The translations under genes were made by a program, and so were the position numbers. The notes beneath the pieces were generated by a model. It was not told the DNA's origin. It did not search any database and saw only the letters and a list, made by a program, of their open reading frames with translations. Of a stretch of 42,500 nucleotides of DNA, positions 6,726 through 17,700 are shown in pieces. Position 1 is the first letter of the stretch; each line of letters opens with the position of its first letter. Source of the DNA: Oligoflexia bacterium (GTDB lineage Bacteria; Bdellovibrionota_C; UBA2361; JBGSMV01); the NCBI GenBank assembly GCA_019694515.1, contig JAIBBU010000023.1, positions 1-42,500 on the forward strand, given 5' to 3'.

Positions 6726-9700
6726 TTAATTCGTTCGCCGTCCGCCACCGCCAACCAATGAAGCCGGCGCCGTACAGCCTAGAGCCTGGCGTTCGAGCGC
6801 TCCGATGTCTTTGATTCCCCCGGTCGGGCATTCAATCGTCTCGTCATTTGGCGTGACCAAGCTGATATCGACACCAGGCTTTAGTCTAATGTCAGTGACC
6901 GGTGCGGTGTACAGATTCTCGCCACTGCCGGTTGAGCAGGCGCCTTTGTCGATCACGGTGCTGATACGGTTGTTGTTGGCGCATGCTCCCGCGGTCGGCT
7001 GCAGGGCGAAGTCATCACGCTGGTAGTCGACTGGATTCGGAGCGGCCACCAGGGGATCGGCGAGAAAGACCTTTGCGGGTGCGGTGTCGTCATTTAAGTT
7101 CCCGGTTTCGACCAAACTGTGGTCTTGAATCGCGCCTGCGCAATCAAGATTGCGAAGCGTCGAGATATTCTCGATGCCCCGATTGCCCGAGATTACCGTA
7201 TTGGCGATTAGCGGCCGCTTCAGGGACGACGCAGTAAATCCGCGGCAAGCCACCCCCACACCGGTAATATTGCTGGCATTGCCGACATATTTGTTGGCCG
7301 CAATCGTGTTGTTAATCAATTTGACCTTGAGAGCGTTGGTGTTAGGAGGAACTAGGATCCACTGCCCGGAAAAGTTTTGCTGAAATCCATCTTCTCTCGC
7401 AGGCGAGTTACTCTGAGTATACATGTCGCGATTCATGGAATTGTCGATTAGGATTCCGGCACCAGCGGCAGTGCTGGACGAAATATCTGCGATTCCCGTC
7501 GTCCGAACTACGCCGCTATAGACCTGTTTGCCGTTGTTGATCCCGACATTGGTGTAGTCAAAGTAGGGAACATGTTCGTTTCGTTCGATTGAATTTGCGT
7601 ACACCAGATTGTTGGAGAGCAGCACCTCGCCACTTACCGAAGCGTCGGCGCAGAGATTTTGCTGCATCTCGCGCCAGTCGCCGAGCATGCGGTAGCGGCA
7701 GATGTTTGAGATATATATCCCCGCGCCGCCTAGCATGTTCTGGGCCGGTCCAAACGTGCGTAATGGTTGCACCGTAATCCCTGTATAAGGAGCGCGGCGG
7801 ATAATCGGGGTAAACTGCCGGCCTATGAAACTCTGAAAGTAATCGGTGAAATCGTCTGGTCCATAGGTGTTATCCACCGGCACCAGCGTCTGCTCATTGG
7901 CATCGAAGATGCCATTGCCGTTTGCATCGATCTGCTTTTTAGCTTCGAGAGTCGCCGGATTGTTATCAAACCCGGGAAATACCCCGCACCAATCATTCAA
8001 ATTGAGGGGATCTGAAACTGTTCCTGGTGCGTTATCAAGGGCGCGGCAGCGCCCATCCATTTTGTTGAAGGCCACAACGTTGCCGCTGATCTGTCCCCCG
8101 CAGCCCTCGAATGTAATGCCGCTTCCAACGAAAGAGTGGGAGCTGTTTCCGCTGACAATGTTGTTGAGTATATTAGGCGCCGCTTCCCCTAAGCAGAAGA
8201 CTCCGCCGACATAGCCGCCGGTCAAGGTAAATCCCTGCACGGTCGGATGATATACCTGGGCTAGGTTCGATACATCAGTGGGAGAGCTGGTGCGGGCGCT
8301 TTCATTGATCGTGGCATTGCGTTTGCCCATGATCATGATCGGCGCGCCGCCTGATCCGGAACCGTTAGAGTTGGCCTTTTGGGGACCAGGAGGCACTGAA
8401 TTTAAAGGATCGGCATTAATGATCGTGGTGCTGGGACCCGCGATGCTGCGTAACGTCAGGTTTGATTCCGAGATGCCGAGCCTCTCGTCATAACGTCCTG
8501 GCGCGACGAGGATCAGATCTCCGTTGTCAGCTGGGCTGTCCCCGGCGTAATGCACCAAGGAAGGATTGCCGGTGGGAGGAGTATCTCGATCGAAATCGTT
8601 GTAATTGTCGCCGTCATCGCTAATCGGATCCAAGCGTTGGCCGTTGCTCTTTAGTAAGTGTCCGGGTGTGAGGATCGAGGCGTCGATTGCGTCACCGATG
8701 CGGCAGAAGGTTCTATATGCACACTCTCCGGCTCTGGAATGACAAAGCAGATCGGTGGGAGAAGATATCAGTAAGCATTCGGGATCATTCTTATTCACAA
8801 AGAACAGGTCTCGGAATTTTGCGGTCTTATAAAGAGCAGCGGCTGCAGCGGTACCACCCGCGCTCGCCCCTGCTTCAGCTCCAACGATACTGACATTTTG
8901 ATTGATCAAAGCACGCACAGAATCGGCTTGGTTAGCGGTGCCGAGCGGCACTCCGTTGCAAAGATTGGCGGTGGTTGAAAACACCGGAATGATTGTGCGG
9001 CCGACCTCGCTGGACATGATCGTCATGTAATTTCCCCCAGCCGCTGCATTGTTGCCCTTGAACCCGATCGCCCACGGCTCGACCCGTGAATCACCGGTTG
9101 CCTGCCGCGCTTCGTCCATCGGGTGATCCAGTCCCAACAGGTGTCCGATCGCCTTCGCTAACTGGTACTGCCCCTGGCAGCTGGTACGCTGATTCAGGAC
9201 CGCAAACTTATTTGCAGCTTGAACCGTCCCATCGACAGAGCTCGGTGCGGTTGTAAGCTCACAGGTCGGTACGCTAGCACCGGGATTAGGGTCTGCTGCA
9301 TACAGCAGGTTAATATCAGCCTTCTCAGCGCTGCTGATAGTGTGGATCTCTTCGAACTGGGCGGAACCAAACCCGCCGACTGAGACAAGGTTGGAGAGCA
9401 GCGTCGTGATTGGGTAAGCAGCCTGGCTCTCGGTTTGAGATGCCGATACGACTCGTAGCCAAAACGGCACGCCACTGTTACAAAACGCTTCATTCACATC
9501 CTGAATCTCGGTGTTGATATCTGTCAGCACCGCAGCTTCGCGATCGGCCTGTGTATATCCAAGGCGGCTGGCTACTGCCTCCGGGGTATAGAGAATTGCA
9601 AGATCGATTGGTTGCCTGCCATCAGGCGTGCAGTTAAGCGGATTGAATCCGCAGACGTTATTGGCCAGCGCGGACAGGCCCGTCACGGGAACGCTTGGAA

Positions 9701-10328
9701 TTCCGGTAACCTCCGCCCATCCACGATAATCAGTGTGGAGTGTCACTCGGGAGGCGTTAGGGTACTGGGTGCTTCTAGCCGGTTTAAAGGAGTAAAACGC
9801 ACTATAGTTTTCCGGAGGCATCGCACCAGAAGCGTTTTGGCAGATCGTCTGACTGACGGTGCCCTTACTGGCGCCGTCGGCCAAGCTACGCATCAATCCG
9901 GATCTGCTCCTGCAGATATAATTCCCGGCCCGTGCGCTGACGCTTCGGCCAAAATCAATCTTTACATTGTTAATCGTGGGGGCGTTGGAGAAATTGCGGA
10001 TCGTAATGTGTTCTGAGCTAATCGCAGCGACATTCACCGGAGATGTCTCACCGCTAGTGGTAGTTGTAGTCGGATCGTAGTTAAACAATGGGCGATAGAT
10101 CGGCGTAGTTGGCTGTGGGATTGGAGTAGGCGCTTCGGAACCTCCGCCGTATCCAATCGGAGTCGGAGAGGGGGCCGGCTCGATTGATCCCGATCCGTAG
10201 CTATCTGTATTGGAGTTCAACTGCTGCGCAAGCTCCGGTGCGCCGGTAGCCGCAAACAGGCAAGCGATTCCAATGACTGCTGTCAAACTGGCAATGAGAG
10301 ATCGTAGACCGAAATTGGATCTGGACAT
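6726..10328 (-). CDS. Exported pseudo-metallopeptidase / beta-helix protein, paralog 1
   Basis: About 1200 residues. A Sec signal peptide (SLIASLTAVIGIACLFAATG) is followed by a Ser/Pro/Thr-rich linker with SYGSGS and YGGGS, then a beta-rich domain. Next is a reprolysin-like (M12B-type) domain starting at DLAILYTPEAV. Its zinc motif reads KAIGHLLGLDH near residues 391-401: the usual HE is KA, while the second and third His and the Met-turn (TIMSS) remain. Then come an EF-hand-like loop (DANGNGIFDANE), right-handed beta-helix repeats and an IGALERQ end typical of choice-of-anchor-Q-type proteins. I chose the ATG at 10328 because it places the signal peptide at the N terminus; ATG 10340 is possible. 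It is the most divergent of three tandem copies. An extracellular structural or binding role is inferred. Confidence 0.85.
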   Translation of the reverse strand: MSRSNFGLRSLIASLTAVIGIACLFAATGAPELAQQLNSNTDSYGSGSIEPAPSPTPIGYGGGSEAPTPIPQPTTPIYRPLFNYDPTTTTTSGETSPVNVAAISSEHITIRNFSNAPTINNVKIDFGRSVSARAGNYICRSRSGLMRSLADGASKGTVSQTICQNASGAMPPENYSAFYSFKPARSTQYPNASRVTLHTDYRGWAEVTGIPSVPVTGLSALANNVCGFNPLNCTPDGRQPIDLAILYTPEAVASRLGYTQADREAAVLTDINTEIQDVNEAFCNSGVPFWLRVVSASQTESQAAYPITTLLSNLVSVGGFGSAQFEEIHTISSAEKADINLLYAADPNPGASVPTCELTTAPSSVDGTVQAANKFAVLNQRTSCQGQYQLAKAIGHLLGLDHPMDEARQATGDSRVEPWAIGFKGNNAAAGGNYMTIMSSEVGRTIIPVFSTTANLCNGVPLGTANQADSVRALINQNVSIVGAEAGASAGGTAAAAALYKTAKFRDLFFVNKNDPECLLISSPTDLLCHSRAGECAYRTFCRIGDAIDASILTPGHLLKSNGQRLDPISDDGDNYNDFDRDTPPTGNPSLVHYAGDSPADNGDLILVAPGRYDERLGISESNLTLRSIAGPSTTIINADPLNSVPPGPQKANSNGSGSGGAPIMIMGKRNATINESARTSSPTDVSNLAQVYHPTVQGFTLTGGYVGGVFCLGEAAPNILNNIVSGNSSHSFVGSGITFEGCGGQISGNVVAFNKMDGRCRALDNAPGTVSDPLNLNDWCGVFPGFDNNPATLEAKKQIDANGNGIFDANEQTLVPVDNTYGPDDFTDYFQSFIGRQFTPIIRRAPYTGITVQPLRTFGPAQNMLGGAGIYISNICRYRMLGDWREMQQNLCADASVSGEVLLSNNLVYANSIERNEHVPYFDYTNVGINNGKQVYSGVVRTTGIADISSSTAAGAGILIDNSMNRDMYTQSNSPAREDGFQQNFSGQWILVPPNTNALKVKLINNTIAANKYVGNASNITGVGVACRGFTASSLKRPLIANTVISGNRGIENISTLRNLDCAGAIQDHSLVETGNLNDDTAPAKVFLADPLVAAPNPVDYQRDDFALQPTAGACANNNRISTVIDKGACSTGSGENLYTAPVTDIRLKPGVDISLVTPNDETIECPTGGIKDIGALERQALGCTAPASLVGGGGRRTN

Positions 10329-10748
10329 ATAAACCTGCATTGAGAGAGGCAGCTTCCCGGCAGACCACCATTTGGAGAGGCCTGGCTCGATCCGGCGATG
10401 AAGTACCAAGTTCTTAGATTCCCTAGATTTATATCGGCAGAGATCGACCGCGGCTAAAAGCCCCACTCGCTCGCGCCAGACGATCTAGCATAGTGAAATC
10501 ACTGAATTTTTAGTGGTAGATGGTACCTATCTGGAGCTCCCCAATACTCTTAGATGGAGCGTCCGCCCATCTTTCTCCGCAGGAACAGATGATTTCGGCG
10601 GAACCGGATCGCGGGACCGAACCTTTATCGAAGCCCTGGGTGTGGCGCTGCAAGCGAAGATCGGTGTCGTTTTGTAGCTGTCCTCGACTCATCGGACATT
10701 TACAACAACGATACCGATCCACGTTCCGCTCGCCATCGGAAGCTGTGC
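10329..10748. other. Intergenic region upstream of paralog 1
   Basis: No convincing gene. Short open frames on both strands have no family resemblance. I searched the minus strand for the sigma-54 pattern that precedes the other two paralogs and did not find it. The promoter of paralog 1 is therefore unassigned. Confidence 0.6.
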
Positions 10749-13700
10749 CTATCCCGCTCCGCCAAAGCGCGGCGGATCAAATCCGCCCCCGCCTGAACCG
10801 CAGCTAGCCGCACCGGCTTGGCGCTCGATCGCTCCGATATCTCTTGGTTCGAGGCCATTGTTCGAGCAGTCGTAACTCGACTCATCACTCACTAAAGTTA
10901 GATCCATGTTGCCAAATCCACGGATATCGCGAGCCGGAGCGAGAATGGTGTCTCCGCCAACCACCGGCGCGCACAACGCCTTGTCGATCGACGCGCTCGG
11001 CCTCAGGCCGCTGACGCAGGCTGCATTAATCCCCGGCAGCAGCCCAAAACTTTCGGAGGTGTAATTATATGGATCGAGGGCCGTGATGGATCCCGAGGGC
11101 CGCGGCTCAATCGTCGGATCGGTGAGAAATAACCCCGCCGGGGAGCTGCTTGCGCTTACCCCGTCCCCGATGACGACGCTGTTGCTCGTGGTAGTTACGT
11201 AAGACGGACAGCTTACATTTTGCGTTATACCGGTCGTGCCTCCTACATAATTACCCGATGCAATCGTATTCATAATGCGAAGTTGTATGCCCGATAGATT
11301 GCGGCACGCTACGCCTGCTCCCGTTATCCCGGTAGCGGCACCTCTATAGCGATTGTTAGTTACCGTGTTGTTGACTAACTTGACCTTTAGATTGTTAGTA
11401 GCTGGAGTGGTGGGAGTAGAGTCGTCGGCGCTCGTATAGCCATCGCCGCTAGCCAACAGATCTCGGTTTTCAAGCCCATCGATCAGAATCCCTGCGCCCG
11501 CGGGGGCGTTGTTCGCTAAGTCGACAACTCCATTTGTGCGTACCGTGCCTTCATACACCACCCCGCGGTTGCCGCTTCCTAGATATACATTCGTGTAATC
11601 GAAGTATGGCTGATTAACGTTGCGATCAATGACATTGTCGTAAACCACATTGTTTGTGATCAGCAGTTCGCCGCTGACTGACCCATTGGGACAAATATTT
11701 TCGGTGCCCTCTCTCCAGTCAGCCTTGGGTCGGAAGGCGCATACATTGGAAACATAGATCCCAGCTCCGCCGGTCATGTGTTGAGCCGGTTTAAAAAGCC
11801 GCGCCTGCTGGGGTGCGGTGCCCTGATATGGAGCAACTCCCACAACCGGGGCGAACTCTTTACCCACTACAGACATGCGCCAGTCAACGAAGTCCTGGGG
11901 GCTAAAATCATTATCGGCAGGAACATGCGTTTGCTCCGATGCATCGTAAATACCATCATCATTTGTATCAACTTGCTCCCACGCTTCATGGGTCGCAGGA
12001 TCCCCATCGCGGCCGACAAACACATTACACCAGTCGCTCAAGTTATACGGATCGGAGATGGTCCCCGCTTTATTTGCAAGGGCCCGGCAGATACCGTCAA
12101 TGCGGTTTCTTGCGATCACATTACCGGAGATCTCTCCGCCGCAGCCCTTGAAGCTGACGCCCCCGCCCTGACCAGAATGAGAGCTGTTATCGATGATTAT
12201 GTTGCCGATTATTTTTGGCGCCGCTTCTCCCAAGCAGGACACTCCCCCCGCAGAGATCGTGCTGTGTCCTCCTGCCAGAGTGAATCCCTGAATCGTCGGA
12301 TGATAGACGGCTGAGCCGTTCGAAACATTCGACGGCGTTCCCGTTCCCGTGATGTCATCGACAGTGGAGTTTCTAATACCCCAGATCTGAATTACGGGAG
12401 TGCCGCCGAAAGCGATCGATCGGGATGGACGATTGCCATTCAAGGGATCAGGGCGTGCATCAATAGTCGTTAATTTTGGTCCGGCGATGCTGCGCAGCGT
12501 CACATTTGATTCGCGAATTCCAATTCGTTCGTGATAGGTGCCGGGCGCCACAAGGATTATATCGCCGATATCGGCGGGAGTGTCCTGAAGATAATGAACG
12601 TCCGTTGGTGCGTGAAACGCTGAAGGTGTGAGCCGATCGGGTTTTTCGTCCCAGCGCGCCCGGGCAGCATCGAGGAACCGACCAGGAACGAAAATTGAAG
12701 CAGTCACCGCATCCACGATATACTTAAAGGTCTTGTAAGAGCAGCGCGAAGTATCCTCATAGCAAGCGTAGAGTTCAGCCTCTGTATCAACGCAGTCGTC
12801 GCCCTGACAGTTCTGGTCAACATAATAGTAGTCACGATACTTCGCGGCAGTCAGCGCGGCTGCGGCGGCAACCGATCCGGTGAACGTCCCGCTGCGTCCC
12901 TCGATTGTAATATTTCCCTGTGTTAACGCGCGCACACTGTCGGCGGTGTTGGCAAGAGCCAGGGGGACGCCACCACAAGCTCCGCTAATCGCTGCGCTGG
13001 TAGTAGAGAAGACCGGCAGCACATTTATTCCTGATGCGCTGCTCATCAGCGTCCCATAGGGACCGCCGGCGCGCGCGTCAGTGCCTCGATAGCCGCGTGC
13101 ATAGCTGGCAATCCTCGTATCGCCGGTTGCCTGGCTGGCTTCGGCTGTCGGCGGATTGGCAGTGGTATCCCAGCTGTGATCCAGCCCCAGGAGATGACCG
13201 GCTAACTCGGCAAAGGTAAACTGTCCGCGGCATTTACGATTGAGCACCGCAAAGGCATTCCCATACTGTGCGATCCCATCGGCTGAGGTGGGAGCGGAGC
13301 TTAATCCGCAGCTGGCTGTAGTGTATGAGGTGTTAGCTACATAGAGAAAATTTAGATCCGCGCCGTGCGATGTCCGCAAGCTATGAACCTCTTCGAATTT
13401 TAGACGTCCTTCATTCTGAGCCTTAAAATCGGAAAGTAGAAAATTGGTATCTACCCCGTAGCCCTGGCTCTCGGTTTGAGCCGCGTTTACAAGCCGCAGC
13501 CAAGCGGGGACCGCGCTGTTGCAAAATGCTTGGTTGGCATCGGCAATTTCGTTCACGATCTCCGAAAGCACCGCGGCTTCACTTCCGGCCGCCTCCGCTG
13601 CGCCGTTTATATCTGTGCTGATAGATTCCGGTGTATAAAGCACCTGCACGTCTATGATCGTTTTTCCCACATGTGAACAGGCACCCGGGGCAAAGGAGCA

Positions 13701-14366
13701 GGTCCCGGAAGCGATGTTCGCAAGGCCGACGCTGCTTCCGCCCGTGATGCCGTTTAATTTCGCCTGTCCACTTTGATCGGTCTGAAGAGTAATGCGATGC
13801 GACCCTTTGGGTTTGAAAGTTAGAGTGCCTGTAAAGTCAGTAATCACGGCATTGCCGTTTCGCTTCCAACACATGCTGAGATTGGCGGAGCCGCGAGCTG
13901 CGCCTGTGACGGCGTCGACCATCCAGCCGCTACGGGAACGACATAGATGTTGGCCTACTACCGTATCATTGAAGGCGCCCATTTTTAGCCGCACGTGATT
14001 CAGCAGAGCGTAAGAGTCAAAATTATCGATGGCTAAGTAGTCTTTATCGAGAGCCGCTATCGCTACGGCGGGCGAGGAGCCGTCCTGAGAGCTGGTTTGT
14101 AAGATCCCCGGATCATGGTTGAAGAGGTTATAGAATAACGGTGTTGGTGCCGGTGTAGGGGGAGGGTTCGAGCCGCCACCGTACGAGGGGGTTGGGGTGG
14201 GATCGATTGAGCCGGCACCATAATTGATACTCGCTTGGGCCGCCCTGGCCGCAAACGGCAGATCACGATCGGCAGCTTCGGAAACAGCGCCGAAGGCCAA
14301 TAAGAATATAGCGAGGACGGAATAGAACCGAAAACTGTGCAACGCGCAATGCAGCCCCGCGCCCAT
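10749..14366 (-). CDS. Exported pseudo-metallopeptidase / beta-helix protein, paralog 2
   Basis: About 1205 residues with the same architecture as its neighbours. It has a signal peptide (FYSVLAIFLLAFGAVSEA), a linker with NYGAGS and YGGGS, and a beta-rich domain. The reprolysin-like domain begins near IDVQVLYTPESI and carries ELAGHLLGLDH at residues ~386-396 in place of HExxHxxGxxH. The TLMSS Met-turn is present, as is an EF-hand-like loop (DTNDDGIYDASE). Beta-helix repeats follow, then DIGAIERQ and a Gly-rich tail. The start at 14366 is set by TGAGG six bases upstream; a TTG ten codons earlier is less likely. Residue-by-residue it is much closer to paralog 3 than to paralog 1. A sigma-54 promoter lies about 50 bases upstream. 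Loss of the catalytic Glu argues against peptidase activity. Confidence 0.87.
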   Translation of the reverse strand: MGAGLHCALHSFRFYSVLAIFLLAFGAVSEAADRDLPFAARAAQASINYGAGSIDPTPTPSYGGGSNPPPTPAPTPLFYNLFNHDPGILQTSSQDGSSPAVAIAALDKDYLAIDNFDSYALLNHVRLKMGAFNDTVVGQHLCRSRSGWMVDAVTGAARGSANLSMCWKRNGNAVITDFTGTLTFKPKGSHRITLQTDQSGQAKLNGITGGSSVGLANIASGTCSFAPGACSHVGKTIIDVQVLYTPESISTDINGAAEAAGSEAAVLSEIVNEIADANQAFCNSAVPAWLRLVNAAQTESQGYGVDTNFLLSDFKAQNEGRLKFEEVHSLRTSHGADLNFLYVANTSYTTASCGLSSAPTSADGIAQYGNAFAVLNRKCRGQFTFAELAGHLLGLDHSWDTTANPPTAEASQATGDTRIASYARGYRGTDARAGGPYGTLMSSASGINVLPVFSTTSAAISGACGGVPLALANTADSVRALTQGNITIEGRSGTFTGSVAAAAALTAAKYRDYYYVDQNCQGDDCVDTEAELYACYEDTSRCSYKTFKYIVDAVTASIFVPGRFLDAARARWDEKPDRLTPSAFHAPTDVHYLQDTPADIGDIILVAPGTYHERIGIRESNVTLRSIAGPKLTTIDARPDPLNGNRPSRSIAFGGTPVIQIWGIRNSTVDDITGTGTPSNVSNGSAVYHPTIQGFTLAGGHSTISAGGVSCLGEAAPKIIGNIIIDNSSHSGQGGGVSFKGCGGEISGNVIARNRIDGICRALANKAGTISDPYNLSDWCNVFVGRDGDPATHEAWEQVDTNDDGIYDASEQTHVPADNDFSPQDFVDWRMSVVGKEFAPVVGVAPYQGTAPQQARLFKPAQHMTGGAGIYVSNVCAFRPKADWREGTENICPNGSVSGELLITNNVVYDNVIDRNVNQPYFDYTNVYLGSGNRGVVYEGTVRTNGVVDLANNAPAGAGILIDGLENRDLLASGDGYTSADDSTPTTPATNNLKVKLVNNTVTNNRYRGAATGITGAGVACRNLSGIQLRIMNTIASGNYVGGTTGITQNVSCPSYVTTTSNSVVIGDGVSASSSPAGLFLTDPTIEPRPSGSITALDPYNYTSESFGLLPGINAACVSGLRPSASIDKALCAPVVGGDTILAPARDIRGFGNMDLTLVSDESSYDCSNNGLEPRDIGAIERQAGAASCGSGGGGFDPPRFGGAG

Positions 14367-14413
14367 AAAAAACCTCAATGATTTCTGAGTGTTCAACCCT
14401 AAGGCCTATGATG

Positions 14414-14430
14414 AGCAACCGCCATGCCAA
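14414..14430 (-). promoter_or_regulatory. Sigma-54 promoter of paralog 2
   Basis: Read on the minus strand: TTGGCATGGCGGTTGCT. This matches the -24/-12 consensus TGGCAYG-N4-TTGCW with the invariant GG and GC ten bases apart. It sits about 48 bases before the ATG at 14366. It aligns with the promoter of paralog 3, and the flanking bases are also alike. Confidence 0.8.
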
Positions 14431-14717
14431 ACCCAGACGAATTCAACTGTTGACTGGTACCCTTTCACTGCTTTGGTCGCCATTAGCTCTGCCGCCGATT
14501 AAGCCGCAGCTTGACATGAAACAGCGTTGGGTCTTGCAAGTGCATGAATGCGCCGACTAGAAGGGAGCGCAAACTGACACTGTTCGACCATTCTCCACAG
14601 CAGGTGCAAACACTTCGTAAGAAACATTTCCTGGTACCCGCGCGGGGTTCTCTGCACTGTGTTGCTACTAGCGAGGACTGCGCCGCGCAGTCCTCAGTCA
14701 CCTGCAGCGACTATCAC
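14431..14717. other. Intergenic region between paralogs 2 and 3
   Basis: No gene supported. This is where upstream activating sites for a sigma-54 enhancer-binding protein would be expected, but I see no clear inverted repeat that I could assign to one. Confidence 0.5.
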
Positions 14718-17700
14718 CTAGCCCCCATCTCTCGGAGGGGCATCCACTCCGCCGCTAGATCCGCAACCTGGTGCGGCCGCCTGGCGTTCGATTGCACCAA
14801 TATCCTTGGGAGCCAAGCCGTTGTTGTCACAGTCGGACCCGGGCCCTTCTCCGACTAGTATAATGTCGCTGCTAGCGAGACCTCGGATATCGCGATCGGG
14901 CGCTATTATCGTGTCCCCGTCGACCACCGGCGCGCACAATGCTTTGTCGATGGCACTGCTGGTTCTAATCCCGTTGGTGCACGACAAACTTACACCTGGA
15001 GCGAGACCGAACTCCTCCGATGAGTAATTATAGGGGTCTAATGCCGGGACGAAATGTGGCGGCCTCGGTTCAGTAGTTGGATCAATTAGAAAGAGCCCCG
15101 CTGGCGAAGTGCTGACGTTGATTCCATCGCCTACAACGATAGAAGCGTTGCTTGATGTTAAATAGCCCGGGCAGTTCAGGTTCTGTATTGTGCCGGTAAC
15201 GTTCCCTGCATAGTTGCCCGAGACTACCGTATTCATCACGCGAAGCTGCATCCCCGATAAACCGCGGCACGCGATGCCGGCTCCGCTTACGCCCGAGGCT
15301 GCGCCCTTGTAGCGATTGTTGGTAATCGTGTTGTTTACCACTTTGATTTTGAGGTTATTCACGCCAGGAGTGGTAGGTACGGAGTCGTCGGCGCCAACAA
15401 AGCCGTCGCCGCTGGCAAGTAAATCTCGATTTGCCAGCCCGTCAATCAGTATTCCCGCACCTGCTACGGAATTGTTGGCAAGGTCGACAACTCCATTGGT
15501 CTTGATGACTCCGGCATAGACCACGCCGCGCGAACCACTGCCTTGGTACACATTGGTGTAGTCGAAGTAGGGCTGGCTTGCGTTTCGGTCGATTACGTTG
15601 TCGTAAATTAAATTGTTGGAGATCAGCAGTTCGCCGCTCACCGACGCATCGGCGCAGATGCTTTCGACGCTTTCTCGCCAATCGGCCTTGTCACGGAATT
15701 GGCAGACGTTGGACACATAAATGCCAGCTCCACCAGTGATGTGCTGGGCAGGCTTGAATAGGCGCGCCGCTTGGGCGCTAGTGCCTGTATACGGGGAAAT
15801 TCCGATCACCGGAGCGAATTCTTTGCCTACGATCGACATGCCCCAATCCACGAACTCGTTGGGGGTGCGGTCGTTGTCTACCGGCACATGTGTTTGTTCC
15901 GAAGCGTCGAAGACGCCGTCGCCGTTAGCGTCAATCTGGGTCCAAGCTTCTAAGGTGCTGGGATCGCCGTCTCGACCTACGAAGACATTGCACCAGTCTC
16001 TTAAATTTCGCGTGTCAGAAATAGTGCCCGGTTTGTTGTCTAATGCGCGGCACACCCCGTCGATGCGATTGCGCGCGATCACGTTACCCGAGATTTCGCC
16101 GCCGCAGCCTCTGAAGCTGATACCGCCCCCAGAACCGGAGTGCGAACTGTTGTCGATGATGATGTTACCGAGAATCTTGGGCGCGGCCTGACCCAGACAG
16201 GACACGCCTCCGGCCGCCATAATTCCGTGGCCACCGGTTAGTGTAAAGCCCTGTATGGTGGGGTGATACACCGCAGCGGCGTCAGATACGTTCGAAGGGG
16301 TTGTCATCAAGTCGCTGCGTTGGCCCCAGATCTGTACGACCGGCAAGCCGCCGAACGATACGCGACGAGACGGACGATTTCCATTCATGGGATCCGGACG
16401 CGCATCGATCGTAGTAAGTGTGGGACCGGCGATACTGCGCAGCGTAACATTCGACTCCCGAATGCCGATGCGTTCATGATAAACTCCGGGAGCGACCAAG
16501 ATCAGATCTCCGATGTCGGCCGGACGATCCTGAAGATAGTGTATATCGGTGGGTGCGTGGAAGCGAGAAGGGTGCAATCTGTCAGGTGTTTCATTCCAGC
16601 GTTCCATACCGCTATCAAGGAATCTTCCAGGCACGAAGATGGACGCGCTTACGGCATCCACCAGATTTTTAAAGGTCTTGTATGAACACACCGTGGCGTT
16701 TTGGAAGCAGCCGTAGAGTTCCCCTTCCGTATCGACGCAATCGATACCTTGGCAGTTCTGGTCGACGTAGTAGTAGTCACGGTACTTCGCGGCATTGAAT
16801 GCCGCTGTGGCTGAGACGGAGCCGGTGAAGGAGCCGCTGCGGCCCTGGATCGTAACATTGCCCTGAGATAGCGCTCGAACGCTATCCGCAACGTCCGCGA
16901 TCCCGAGCGGTACTCCACCGCAGGCGGCTCTGACAGTTGAGTTGTTGGTTGAGAATACCGGTAGTACGGTAACGCCTCCGGCGCTGGTCATCAGAGTCCC
17001 GTAGTTCCCAAATCCATCCGGTCGCGAATCGTAACTTCGATAGCCTCTCGCAAAGGGTGCAATGCGAGAATCCCCGGTGGCTTGACTGGCCTCTGCTGCC
17101 GGCGGGGTCGAGGTCGTATCCCAGCTATGGTCAAGACCCATCAGATGGCCTGTGAGCTCCGCCAATGTGTACTGACCTCGGCACCTGCGGTTCATCACGG
17201 CAAAGGCGTTTGTATACTGGGAGATTCCATCAGCAGAGGAAGGTGCGCTGGTTAAACCGCAGCTGTTAATGGTGTAGGAACTATTGGCCACATATAGAAA
17301 ACTGAGGTCCGCGCCGCTGGTCATGCGTAACGCATGCACGCCTTCAAATTTGTTCCGGCCTTCCGCTTGCGCCTTGAAATCGGATAGTAACAGCGGCGTA
17401 TCGACACCGTATGTCTGGCTATCAGTCGGTCCTGCGTAGACCAATCTTAGCCACGCTGGCACGCCGCTATTACAAAATGCTTGATTGGCATCGGTAACTT
17501 CGTTCACTATCTCGGAAAGTACAGCCGCTTCGCTTAACGCCAGGTCGCCGTTCAGATCGGCGTTAATGGCCTCGGGGGTATATAGGACCTGAATGTCGAT
17601 GATGGTCTTGCCGCGATGAGTACAGCTTCCAGGCTCAAACACACATGCTCCTGCGTTGAGTGTCGCTAGGCCGGCGGCGGAACCGGTGGCTGTCCCGCTT

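Noticed and set aside
9120..9160. Active metallopeptidase call for paralogs 1-3
   Set aside because: GHLLGLDH suggests a zinc protease, but the first His and the Glu of HExxH are absent in all three.
10510..10807. Overlapping short open frames between paralogs 1 and 2
   Set aside because: No ribosome binding sites, no recognisable pattern, and one overlaps the end of paralog 2.
11778..12314. 178-codon plus-strand open frame inside paralog 2
   Set aside because: It is antisense to a conserved, well-supported coding region and has no independent support.
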